This document shows, in pieces, positions 8,158-16,571 of a stretch of 64,000 nucleotides of DNA. Positions within the stretch are counted from its first letter, which is position 1. Each line of letters starts with the position of its first letter. Position numbers and translations under genes: made by a program. The DNA comes from an uncultured Marinoscillum sp. (GTDB taxonomy: Bacteria > Bacteroidota > Bacteroidia > Cytophagales > MED-G16): the NCBI GenBank assembly GCA_902628365.1, contig CACOMW010000001.1, positions 1 to 64,000 of the forward strand, written 5' to 3'. Under the pieces are notes generated by a model. The model was not told where the DNA came from. It was given only the letters and a program-made list of their open reading frames with translations, and did not search any database.

Positions 8158-9567
8158 ATGACTGAAGAATTTAAAAAACGTCAAGAAAAGTTAAGGAAAT
8201 TAGTTTTAGATTTTGAAATGAATTTAAGCCAGAATAAAAAGGTTTATTATGATTCAGAATATTATGAAAAAATTGTTAAATGGTATATTGATAATCATAA
8301 ATTTAAGAAAGGTTTAGATGCTGCTAATTTTGCTATATTTCAACATTCTTATTCATCAGATTTATTGTTCCTGAAAGCTAATATTTTAGTAGCTATGCAA
8401 AAATTTAAGGAGTCATTAGAAATGCTTGATAAAGCTTATCTTTTAAATCCAACAGATGAAAATATTTTTATTTTAAAAGGACAAGTTTTTGTTATATTAG
8501 GAAGGATAAAAAAAGCTTTGAAAGTCTTTAAAAGTGCAATTCGATTTTCTTCAAATAAGGACGAATTGTATTACCAAATAGGATTGGCGTATAAATCTTC
8601 AGAAAGATATAAAAAAGCTTTAAAATACTTTAAAAAAGCTGTGAACTCAAATATATCACATGAAAATGCACTCAATGATTTGGCAGAATGCTTTAATATT
8701 TTAGGAGACAGCAAGAAAAGCATAAAATTTTATAAAAAGTTTATAGATCAAGACCCATATTCTGAATTTGCTTGGTTTAATCTTGCCAAAGTATATTATA
8801 ATTTAAAAAAATATAATAAATCGATAAAAGCATATGAATATTCAATTACAATAAATGATGAGTTTTCATCAGCATATTTAGGTCTGGGAGAAGCATATAA
8901 AAAAATGAAAAAATTCAAGAAAGCAACAAAAATATTTGAAACAATTTATGAATTAGATGGTCCTGGGTTTGATATATATTATCATTTAGGTAATATTTAT
9001 TTTTTGAGAAATGAATATGATATTTCAATCAAATTTTTTCAAAAGGCATTAAAAGAAAAGGAATATCATGTGAAATCTTTGATTGGAATTGGAAAAAGCC
9101 TATCATCTATTGAAAAATGGCATGAAGCTATTCATTACTTTAGAAAAGCTATAAGCATTGAAGGAGATAATATTATTTGTTTAAAATTTTTGGCAAAAGC
9201 TGAATTCGAAATTGGTAATATAATTTCTAGTAAAGAACTTTTCAATGAAGCATTGAAACTGAATAAAAATGATAAAGATATATATCTAGATTATTCATTT
9301 GTTTATTATAGCAATGATAATTTTGAAAGATCTATCGAAATAATAGAAAATGGTATAAACGAATTACCTAAGGAATCTATTTTATATTATAGATTAGTAA
9401 TTTATTTATTAAAAGCTGGTAGGTATAAAGAATCTATTTCAGTTTTAGAAAGTGCTTTATCTATTAATTTTAATAATCATTATATTTTATTTGAGTTTTT
9501 ACCTGAATTAAATGAAAATTCAGCATTTTACAGAATAATAAATCAGTTTAAAGAAAATAGATTATGA
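8158..9567 (+). CDS. Tetratricopeptide repeat (TPR) protein
   Basis: A 469-residue protein made of about a dozen 34-residue TPR units. Clear copies include ALKVFKSAIRFSSNKDELYYQIGLAY, ALKYFKKAVNSN and AIHYFRKAISIEGDNIICLKFLAKA. There is no signal peptide, so it is probably a cytoplasmic scaffold. Its stop overlaps the start of the phosphosulfolactate-synthase gene (ATGA), so the two are translationally coupled. The partner protein cannot be told from the repeats. Confidence 0.88.
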   Translation: MTEEFKKRQEKLRKLVLDFEMNLSQNKKVYYDSEYYEKIVKWYIDNHKFKKGLDAANFAIFQHSYSSDLLFLKANILVAMQKFKESLEMLDKAYLLNPTDENIFILKGQVFVILGRIKKALKVFKSAIRFSSNKDELYYQIGLAYKSSERYKKALKYFKKAVNSNISHENALNDLAECFNILGDSKKSIKFYKKFIDQDPYSEFAWFNLAKVYYNLKKYNKSIKAYEYSITINDEFSSAYLGLGEAYKKMKKFKKATKIFETIYELDGPGFDIYYHLGNIYFLRNEYDISIKFFQKALKEKEYHVKSLIGIGKSLSSIEKWHEAIHYFRKAISIEGDNIICLKFLAKAEFEIGNIISSKELFNEALKLNKNDKDIYLDYSFVYYSNDNFERSIEIIENGINELPKESILYYRLVIYLLKAGRYKESISVLESALSINFNNHYILFEFLPELNENSAFYRIINQFKENRL

Positions 9568-10322
9568 TGAATTATCACTTAAAAAACTTACCTGAAAGAA
9601 CTAAGAAAACTCGTGATAAAGGTTTAACAATGGTGATAGATAAAGGATCAAGTATAAATGAATGTAAAAATTTAATTGAATCCTCAGGTGAGTTTATTGA
9701 TCTTGTAAAATTTGGTTGGTCTACTTCTTTGTTAACCAAGGATTTAGTTAAAAAAATTAATATGTTCAAAAAAGTTGAGATATCAGTTTATTTTGGTGGA
9801 ACTTTATTTGAAGCTTTTGTTGCAAGAGATCAATTTGAAGATTATATCGATGTTTTAAAAAAGTATAATTTGAAATATGCTGAAGTATCTGATGGTTCAA
9901 TTGAAATTCCTCATAAGAAAAAATGTGAATATATTTCTGAATTATCTAAACATGTTACTGTCTTATCAGAGGTTGGGTCTAAAGATACAAGAAAAATAAT
10001 TCCTCCTTATAAATGGATTAGGCAAATGAGAAATGAATTAGAGGCTGGATCATGGAAAGTTATTGGTGAAGCAAGAGATTCTGGCAATGTAGGTCTTTTT
10101 AGACATTCTGGAGAGGTGAGACAAGGCTTAGTTGAGGAGATTTTAACTGAAATTCCTTCAGAGAAAATTATATGGGAAGCACCACAAAAAGCTCAACAAG
10201 TTTGGTTTGTACAGTTGTCTGGTCCCAACGTTAATCTTGGAAATATTTCAGGAAATGAGGTAATATCTTTGGAGACAATAAGATTAGGTCTTAGGGGGGA
10301 CACTTTCCATCAATATTTATAA
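9564..10322 (+). CDS. comA: Phosphosulfolactate synthase family (ComA-like)
   Basis: A 252-residue TIM-barrel protein. ComA adds sulfite to phosphoenolpyruvate to give (2R)-phospho-3-sulfolactate, the first step to coenzyme M in methanogens. Family landmarks are all present: KGLTMVIDKG, VKFGWSTS, EVSDGSIEIP, SEVGSKD, GEARDSGNVG and the C-terminal GPNVNLGNI..LETIRLGLRGD. ATGs at 9564 and 9567 are both possible starts; the first overlaps the TPR stop. No comB or comC follows, so the product's fate is unknown. Bacteroidota are not known to make coenzyme M; a sulfonate or sulfonolipid role is inference. Confidence 0.85.
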   Translation: MMNYHLKNLPERTKKTRDKGLTMVIDKGSSINECKNLIESSGEFIDLVKFGWSTSLLTKDLVKKINMFKKVEISVYFGGTLFEAFVARDQFEDYIDVLKKYNLKYAEVSDGSIEIPHKKKCEYISELSKHVTVLSEVGSKDTRKIIPPYKWIRQMRNELEAGSWKVIGEARDSGNVGLFRHSGEVRQGLVEEILTEIPSEKIIWEAPQKAQQVWFVQLSGPNVNLGNISGNEVISLETIRLGLRGDTFHQYL

Positions 10323-10349
10323 TTTAAGGATATAATTAAATAATTATAC

Positions 10350-11252
10350 TTGATTAATTTTATCAAAAACTTTAAAACTTCTCTTTTTCTAAAGGGTATG
10401 CTAATGGGTATTGCTGATTTAATTCCTGGTATATCAGGGGGAACCATTGCATTAATCACAAATATATACAAGGAGTTAATAGACACTATTAAATCTTTTA
10501 ATTTTAACATTATTTTTTTATTAATAAATTTTGAATTTAAAAAAATATACAATACTTATAATTTGAAATTTTTACTTCCATTATTAGTTGGTATTTTTTG
10601 TTCAATTTTTTTGTTTGTTTCATTTATATCAAATGCATATGAAAATTTTCCTATTCATGTTTTTTCATTATTCTTCGGTTTAGTTATTTTTTCGTCATTA
10701 TCAATTTTTCTTACTTCATTCAAAAACTCTGATTTAAGTTTTCTACTATTTTTATTTTTATTTATTGGTATTTTTTTTGGATTCTTTATAACTACACTCA
10801 ATCCTATATCATTATCAAATCATTTTTTTTCTATTTTTTTTTCAGGTATGATTGCTATTTGTGCTATGATTTTACCTGGATTATCAGGGAGTTTCATTTT
10901 ACTTATACTTGGGAAATATTTTTATATTATTGAGGCTGTTAAAACTTTAGATATTTATATTTTATTTATTTTTATAAGTGGTGCCTTAGTCGGACTTTTT
11001 TCTTTTTCTAGAATCATTTCTTTTTTCTTAAAAAAATTTTATTATAATTCATTGTTTTTTTTGGTTGGATTAATGTTAGGTTCATCTAATAAATTATGGC
11101 CTTGGAAAGTAGAAGATGATAATGTTTCACCTTTTTTTTATAGTGAATTTTTAAATGAAAATAATTATATAATGTCTTCAATAATTATTTTTATTATTTC
11201 CGGAATTATTATTTTATTATTTGAAAAACAAAAACTGAAATTCAATGATTAA
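10350..11252 (+). CDS. DUF368 membrane protein, probable polyprenyl-phosphate transporter (PopT family)
   Basis: A 300-residue protein with about eight membrane segments. The DUF368 signature GMLMGIADLIPGISGGTIALI is at the N terminus, and a related GLSGSFILLILGKY motif follows in the middle. DUF368 proteins were reported as transporters that return undecaprenyl phosphate across the inner membrane for wall and envelope synthesis. The start is TTG; ATGs exist 48 and 54 bases later, but the TTG keeps the usual short basic leader. The 3' end overlaps aroE by 8 bases. Confidence 0.85.
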   Translation: MINFIKNFKTSLFLKGMLMGIADLIPGISGGTIALITNIYKELIDTIKSFNFNIIFLLINFEFKKIYNTYNLKFLLPLLVGIFCSIFLFVSFISNAYENFPIHVFSLFFGLVIFSSLSIFLTSFKNSDLSFLLFLFLFIGIFFGFFITTLNPISLSNHFFSIFFSGMIAICAMILPGLSGSFILLILGKYFYIIEAVKTLDIYILFIFISGALVGLFSFSRIISFFLKKFYYNSLFFLVGLMLGSSNKLWPWKVEDDNVSPFFYSEFLNENNYIMSSIIIFIISGIIILLFEKQKLKFND

Positions 11253-11985
11253 GTTAGGATTAATCGGATACCCTTTGGTTCACTCATTTTCAAAAAAATA
11301 TTTCAATGAAAAATTTGATAATGAAAATATAAAAAATGTTAGTTACCAAAATTATGAACTCAAAAATATAAATGAATTAAAATCTCTAATAAAAAGAAAT
11401 TCAGATCTAAGAGGTTTAAATGTTACAATTCCATATAAAGAAAAAGTGATTAAGTATTTAGATAAAATAGATGAAAAATATTTAAATATTGGCGCTGTAA
11501 ATGTGATAAAAATTATTGATAATAAATTATTTGGAATTAATACTGATTATGAAGCTTTTAAGATTACCTTAAAAGAATGGTTAGATACTGGTTTTAATTC
11601 AAAAGCTCTCATTTTGGGTACAGGTGGTTCTTCTAAATCAGTAAGTTTAGCTTTAAAAGAATTAAATATTGATCACAATTTTGTTTCGCGTAAAAAAAGA
11701 AAAAATGTTTTTTCATATGATGAACTTTTAGATATTAAAACTTTTTCTAATTATAAATTAATCATTAATACTACTCCACTGGGAATGTATCCTAAAATAA
11801 ATTTACTTCCTAATATTCCTTATAGATTAATAACAAAAAATTATTTCTTATATGATTTGGTATATAATCCTAAAACAACAAAATTTTTAGAAAAAGGTAA
11901 AAGAAGAGGTGCTAAAATAAAAAATGGACTTGAAATGCTTCATTTACAGGCAGAATTATCATGGAATTATTGGAATCAAAAATAA
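11245..11985 (+). CDS. aroE: Shikimate dehydrogenase
   Basis: NADP-dependent reduction of 3-dehydroshikimate to shikimate in aromatic amino acid synthesis. At 246 residues it is slightly short for AroE. The substrate site GYPLVHSFSKKYFNEKF, the catalytic Lys in LNVTIPYKEKV and INTDYEAF are all present. The dinucleotide fold starts at LILGTGGSSKSVSLAL. NTTPLGMYP and the C-terminal NGLEMLHLQAELSW complete the match. It overlaps DUF368 by 8 bases and is followed 6 bases later by uvrB. Confidence 0.94.
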   Translation: MIKLGLIGYPLVHSFSKKYFNEKFDNENIKNVSYQNYELKNINELKSLIKRNSDLRGLNVTIPYKEKVIKYLDKIDEKYLNIGAVNVIKIIDNKLFGINTDYEAFKITLKEWLDTGFNSKALILGTGGSSKSVSLALKELNIDHNFVSRKKRKNVFSYDELLDIKTFSNYKLIINTTPLGMYPKINLLPNIPYRLITKNYFLYDLVYNPKTTKFLEKGKRRGAKIKNGLEMLHLQAELSWNYWNQK

Positions 11986-11991
11986 ATAGTT

Positions 11992-14001
11992 TTGAAATTT
12001 AAATTAATATCAGATTTTAAGCCAACTGGAGATCAGCCGAAAGCAATCAATCAATTGGTTAAATCGATAAATAATAAAGAGAAATCTCAAGTTCTATTAG
12101 GAGTAACAGGTTCTGGTAAAACATTCACAATGGCCAATGTAATATCAAAAATCAATAGACCTACTTTAATACTCTCACATAATAAAACTCTAGCTGCTCA
12201 ACTATATGGAGAATTAAAACAATTTTTCCCCAACAATGCAATTGAATATTTCATTTCTTATTATGATTATTATCAACCTGAAGCTTATATCCCAACAACT
12301 AATGTTTATATAGAGAAAGATTTATCAATAAATGAAAACATTGAAAAAATGAGATTAAGTGCTACTTCATCTTTACTTTCAGGAAGAAAAGATGTAGTGG
12401 TAGTAGCTTCTGTTTCCTGTATTTATGGAATAGGAAATCCAGATGAATTTGGCAAGAATGTTATAAAATTAAAAGTTGGTGATAAAATTGAATTAAAAAG
12501 TTTTCTTTTTAGCTTGGTCGATATTTTATATGAAAGAAGTGAAGATGAGTTTAAAAGAGGTAGTTTTAGAATTCAAGGAGATACTGTTGACATTTATGTT
12601 GCATATGACGATTTTATTTATAGAATTATTTTTTGGGGGGACGAAATTGAATCTATTTCAAAAGTAGATCCTTTGTCAAGTAGAAAAATATCAGATCAAG
12701 ATTCACTAATTATTTATCCAGCAAATCTTTTTGTAACGAATAAAGAAATAATTGATATTGCGATAAAAGAAATTGAAGAAGATCTTCAAAATCAAATTAA
12801 TTTTTTTGAAGAAGAAGGAAGGTTTGTTGAAGCAAAAAGAATAAAGGAAAGAACAGAATTTGATTTACAAATGATAGATGAAATTGGTTACTGTTCTGGA
12901 GTTGAAAATTATTCTAGGTATTTTGATAGAAGAAAATCTGGTATGCGCCCATTTTGCTTATTAGATTATTTTCCAAGTGACTATTTGATGTTTATTGATG
13001 AAAGTCATGTGACAATACCTCAAATTAGAGCTATGTGGGGGGGAGATAGGTCTAGAAAAACAAACCTTGTTGATTATGGTTTTAGATTACCATCCGCATT
13101 GGATAATAGACCTTTAAATTTTGAAGAGTTTGAATCTATGGTTAATCAGGTTGTTTTTGTAGGAGCTACTCCTTCTGAATATGAATTAAATTCTTCAGGT
13201 GGCTCAGTAGTCGAGCAAATAATTCGTCCAACGGGTTTACTTGATCCTATTATTGATATTAGAAGTTCTAAAAATCAAATTGATGACATATTAAATGAAA
13301 TAAATGAAAGAATAATTAAAAAAGAAAGAGTGTTAATTACAACATTAACAAAAAGAATGTCTGAAGATCTTAAAAAGTTTTTTGATAATAGTAATATTAG
13401 AAGTAGATATCTCCATTCTGAGATAGATTCTCTTGAAAGGGTAAGTATATTAAGAGGTTTAAGGCTTGGGGATTTTGATGTATTAGTAGGAGTAAATTTA
13501 TTAAGAGAAGGACTTGATTTACCCGAAGTTTCTTTAGTAATTATTTTAGATGCTGACAAAGAAGGTTTCTTAAGAAATGAAAAATCCCTAATTCAAACTT
13601 CAGGAAGGGCAGCTAGACATGTAAATGGAAAAGTCATTATGTATGCTGATAAGGTAACTAAGTCGATGCAGGCAACTATTGACGAAACAAGTAGAAGAAG
13701 AAAAATACAAAAGGAATACAACAAAAAAAATAATATTAAACCAAAATCTGTCAACAAATCAAAAGAAAACATACTTGCGCAGACTGCTGTAGCTAAAAAC
13801 AAAGAAGATATTAATTTAGCTTTTGAATCAAAAATAGAATTAGATCCAATTTTGAAAGATATGCTGCCAGGTGAAATTGATAAGATTATAAAGTTAAATG
13901 AAATCAAAATGAAGAAAGCTGCAAAGGATCTTGATTTTTTTGAGGCGGCAAGGCTTAGGGATGAAATAACGGAGTTGAATTTGTTAAAAGAAAAAAATTA
14001 A
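11992..14001 (+). CDS. uvrB: Excinuclease ABC subunit B
   Basis: The DNA-damage-verifying helicase of nucleotide excision repair, 669 residues, full length. Walker A is GVTGSGKT at residues 37-44. The beta-hairpin region is ISYYDYYQPEAYIP. The DEAD-like motif is FIDESHVTIPQ. Helicase motif VI is TSGRAARHVNGK. A C-terminal UVR domain (DLDFFEAARLRDEI) would contact UvrC. The start is TTG; no ATG fits the conserved N terminus KFKLISDFKPTGDQPKA. The 3' end overlaps the convergent oxidoreductase by 4 bases. The coding sequence contains a 7-G run at MWGGD, unusual in this AT-rich DNA. Confidence 0.97.
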   Translation: MKFKLISDFKPTGDQPKAINQLVKSINNKEKSQVLLGVTGSGKTFTMANVISKINRPTLILSHNKTLAAQLYGELKQFFPNNAIEYFISYYDYYQPEAYIPTTNVYIEKDLSINENIEKMRLSATSSLLSGRKDVVVVASVSCIYGIGNPDEFGKNVIKLKVGDKIELKSFLFSLVDILYERSEDEFKRGSFRIQGDTVDIYVAYDDFIYRIIFWGDEIESISKVDPLSSRKISDQDSLIIYPANLFVTNKEIIDIAIKEIEEDLQNQINFFEEEGRFVEAKRIKERTEFDLQMIDEIGYCSGVENYSRYFDRRKSGMRPFCLLDYFPSDYLMFIDESHVTIPQIRAMWGGDRSRKTNLVDYGFRLPSALDNRPLNFEEFESMVNQVVFVGATPSEYELNSSGGSVVEQIIRPTGLLDPIIDIRSSKNQIDDILNEINERIIKKERVLITTLTKRMSEDLKKFFDNSNIRSRYLHSEIDSLERVSILRGLRLGDFDVLVGVNLLREGLDLPEVSLVIILDADKEGFLRNEKSLIQTSGRAARHVNGKVIMYADKVTKSMQATIDETSRRRKIQKEYNKKNNIKPKSVNKSKENILAQTAVAKNKEDINLAFESKIELDPILKDMLPGEIDKIIKLNEIKMKKAAKDLDFFEAARLRDEITELNLLKEKN

Positions 14002-15365
14002 ATTTTTGGTAACTCCCAATTATTATTATACTTAGGGGTGATTAAATTATTTGCCTTTTTATTTTCACCAAAATTTCCATTTTCTCTATCCCAATAAATT
14101 TTTTCTCCAGTTTTATAGGCAATATTTCCCATATGTGCATTTACTGCAACAATACTTCCTTTAGCAATATCACAGTTTAGCCCTTTTGGATTGTTGTCTT
14201 TTATACAATCAATAAAGTTTTTTGTATGTTTATCAAGAGCATTGCCGTAAGTTTTATTTACTTCAGCCCATGTTGATGTCTTTTTTGCTACGTCATCAAT
14301 AAATAAATCTCCACCATTTCTATGGTCTTTTTGTGCTATCACTTGCCATCCAACTCTATTTACGACTAAGGTGCCATGACTTCCAATAAATGCTATTCCT
14401 TCACTCAATCCATAATTTCCTCCATCGATACCATTTGCATGTTCCCATAATAATGTAAAATTATCATATTCATATATTGCTTGAAGTGTATCTGGTGTTT
14501 CTGTATCTTGATTTGGATAACCATATTTTCCACCAGATGCCATAATTGAAATTGGATCTTTTGCTTTCATACCCCATAGGGCAATATCTATTTCATGTAC
14601 TCCCCAGTCGGTCATCAATCCGCCTGCATAATCCCAATACCATCTAAAGTTAAAATGAAATCTATTTTCATTAAATTTTCTCATTGGTGCAGGGCCTAAC
14701 CACATATTATAATCAATGCCTAGAGGTGTATCTTTATCAGGCTTTTCATCAACCCATCCGTACCACCCTTGATATGCCCAAGCTTTTACTAGTCTAATTT
14801 TTCCTAATTTTCCTGTCCGCAAATAATCTATTGCTTCTTTATATTGACCTCCACTTCTTTGCCATTGACCTACTTGAACGCATTTTCCATGATATTTTGC
14901 CGATTCAAGCATAATATTCGCTTCAGTTATGGAATTAGAAATTGGTTTTTCACAATACGCATGCTTTCCTGCTTCTAAAGAATCAACCAGATTAAGACAA
15001 TGCCAATGATCGGGAGTTCCAATCACAACTGCATCAATATCTTTATTTTCTAACATTTTTCTATAATCACCATATAATTTTGGTTTTTTTCCAGTTATTT
15101 TTTCAACATCATTACTTCTATTATCAAGAACATCTCTATCTACATCACATAGTCCTATACAGTTTGCTTCACTATTTTTTAAAATAGATCTCATATTACT
15201 CCATCCCTGTCCTTTGCATCCAATTATAGAAAAATTAATTTTTTCATTTGCAGAGATATTATTTCTCATTTTTGCAATAGCTTCTAATGGCAGTCCTGCT
15301 CCAAGTATTCCACCAAGGGATAAAACTGATGAGTTTTTAACAAATTTTCTTCTTGATTCTTTCAA
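13998..15365 (-). CDS. Gfo/Idh/MocA-family oxidoreductase, Tat-exported
   Basis: A 455-residue NAD(P)-dependent sugar-type oxidoreductase. The N terminus is a twin-arginine signal (ESRRKFVKNSSVLSLGGILGAG), so the enzyme is folded with its cofactor and exported. The Rossmann part follows: INFSIIGCKGQGW.NMRSIL. The signature EKPISNSITEANIMLESA contains the usual catalytic Lys, and GTPDHWHC is also typical. The C-terminal domain has DYAGGLMTDWGVHEIDIALWGM. These exported members are common in Bacteroidota and Planctomycetes, and the substrate is generally unknown. It lies 3 bases downstream of the superoxide dismutase gene. Confidence 0.9.
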   Translation of the reverse strand: MKESRRKFVKNSSVLSLGGILGAGLPLEAIAKMRNNISANEKINFSIIGCKGQGWSNMRSILKNSEANCIGLCDVDRDVLDNRSNDVEKITGKKPKLYGDYRKMLENKDIDAVVIGTPDHWHCLNLVDSLEAGKHAYCEKPISNSITEANIMLESAKYHGKCVQVGQWQRSGGQYKEAIDYLRTGKLGKIRLVKAWAYQGWYGWVDEKPDKDTPLGIDYNMWLGPAPMRKFNENRFHFNFRWYWDYAGGLMTDWGVHEIDIALWGMKAKDPISIMASGGKYGYPNQDTETPDTLQAIYEYDNFTLLWEHANGIDGGNYGLSEGIAFIGSHGTLVVNRVGWQVIAQKDHRNGGDLFIDDVAKKTSTWAEVNKTYGNALDKHTKNFIDCIKDNNPKGLNCDIAKGSIVAVNAHMGNIAYKTGEKIYWDRENGNFGENKKANNLITPKYNNNWELPKI

Positions 15366-15368
15366 AAG

Positions 15369-15968
15369 TTATTTAGATAAATTTTTATTTACTTCATCCC
15401 AATTTATTAGATTAAAGAAAGCATTTATATAATCTGGTCTTCTATTTTGATAATTTAAATAATAAGCATGCTCCCATACATCTATTCCTAAAATAGGAAT
15501 ACTATTTTCTTTACATACTCCTGGCATTAATGGATTATCTTGATTTGCTGAAGAGCAAACTTCTAGATTTTCTTCTGTTTTACATAGCCAAGCCCAACCT
15601 GATCCAAACCTTGTTGCGGCAGCAGTCGAGAAAGCATTTTTAAATTCATCAAAACTACCAAAATTAGAATCAATAGCTATTGCAATTTCACCACTTGGAT
15701 TTCCTCCTCCGTTTGGAGAAAGAATATTCCAAAAAAGAGAATGATTATAATGTCCCCCCCCATGATTTCTAATTGCAGGATTATCAGAATGATTTTTGCA
15801 AAGTTCTTCAAGAGATTTGTTTTCAAGTTCATTCCCTTGAATAGCATTATTCAAATTAGTTAGATATAGATTATGATGTTTTGTATGGTGAATCTCCATA
15901 GTTTTAGCATCTATATGAGGTTCTAAAGCATCATAAGCATAAGGAAGATGAGGTAATTCAAAAGCCAT
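15369..15968 (-). CDS. sodA: Superoxide dismutase, Fe/Mn family (Mn-like)
   Basis: Converts superoxide to hydrogen peroxide and oxygen, probably in the cytoplasm since there is no signal peptide. At 199 residues it is typical. Metal ligands are H27, H76 (NHSLFW), D163 and H167 (DVWEHAYY). The Gly before YNHSLFW and the Gln in ANQDNPLM (about Q143) are features of manganese-type enzymes; metal choice is inferred only. The codons for three glycines form a run of eight G on the coding strand (CATGGGGGGGGACAT). Confidence 0.95.
   Translation of the reverse strand: MAFELPHLPYAYDALEPHIDAKTMEIHHTKHHNLYLTNLNNAIQGNELENKSLEELCKNHSDNPAIRNHGGGHYNHSLFWNILSPNGGGNPSGEIAIAIDSNFGSFDEFKNAFSTAAATRFGSGWAWLCKTEENLEVCSSANQDNPLMPGVCKENSIPILGIDVWEHAYYLNYQNRRPDYINAFFNLINWDEVNKNLSK
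15754..15761 (-). repeat. Homopolymer of 8 G inside sodA
   Basis: Eight consecutive C on the plus strand, that is G8 on the coding strand, encode GGG GGG GG(A) in sodA. Gly is mostly GGA or GGT in neighbouring genes. The tract is intact here and the frame is open. Confidence 0.7.
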
Positions 15969-16028
15969 TTTTCTGTATTTTAATTGTTATCATTAATTTC
16001 TTATCTAATATAAATAAATTATTTGCAT

Positions 16029-16478
16029 CTATTTTCTTATTTTCTCAAAAAATGAATTAATTAATATTTTGGAATCATTTTCAAGGATATTATCGATAAT
16101 AACTAATTTTTTATTGATAGATTCTTTTGATTTATAGATGTGCCCTCTTTCTTTATCTTGCAGTGAATACACTACTTTTTTTACTTTTGAAAGGAATATT
16201 GCTCCAGAACACATCATACATGGTTCTAGAGTAACGTATAATTCACAATCATTTAAATATTTACTTCCTAAACTATTTTGTGCTGATGTAATTGCAATCA
16301 TTTCTGCATGGGCAGTAGCATCATGGAGAGTTTCCATTTGATTATATCCCCTTGCTATAACTTTATTATTTCTGACAATTACTGCTCCTACTGGAATCTC
16401 ATCTTCTTTATATGCTTTTTTTGCTTCTTTTAATGCTTCCCTCATAAAAAATTGATGTTTTTTTGTTTCTAAGGTCAT
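16029..16478 (-). CDS. tadA: tRNA-specific adenosine deaminase
   Basis: A zinc deaminase that makes inosine at the wobble position of tRNA-Arg(ACG). It has 149 residues. The zinc and catalytic site is HAEMIAI (H57, E59) with PCMMC (C87, C90). The N-terminal FMREALKEAKKAYKEDEIPVGAVIV is typical of TadA rather than cytidine deaminases. It is divergent from aspS, and sodA lies downstream on the same strand. Confidence 0.94.
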   Translation of the reverse strand: MTLETKKHQFFMREALKEAKKAYKEDEIPVGAVIVRNNKVIARGYNQMETLHDATAHAEMIAITSAQNSLGSKYLNDCELYVTLEPCMMCSGAIFLSKVKKVVYSLQDKERGHIYKSKESINKKLVIIDNILENDSKILINSFFEKIRK

Positions 16479-16546
16479 ATAAAAACTAAATTACTAATTT
16501 CATGACAAGATTATTAAAAAATTAAATCCTTTATTTATAAAACTAT

Positions 16547-16567
16547 TATTTTTGTTTAAACAAAAAT
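16547..16567 (+). promoter_or_regulatory. aspS -7 box overlapping a perfect 20-bp palindrome
   Basis: TATTTTTG (16547-16554) fits the TAnnTTTG -7 consensus and lies 17 bases before the aspS ATG. Bases 16548-16567, ATTTTTGTTTAAACAAAAAT, are a perfect palindrome spanning the box and the expected transcription start. It is either an operator or an AT-rich coincidence. Confidence 0.5.
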
Positions 16568-16571
16568 TCAA

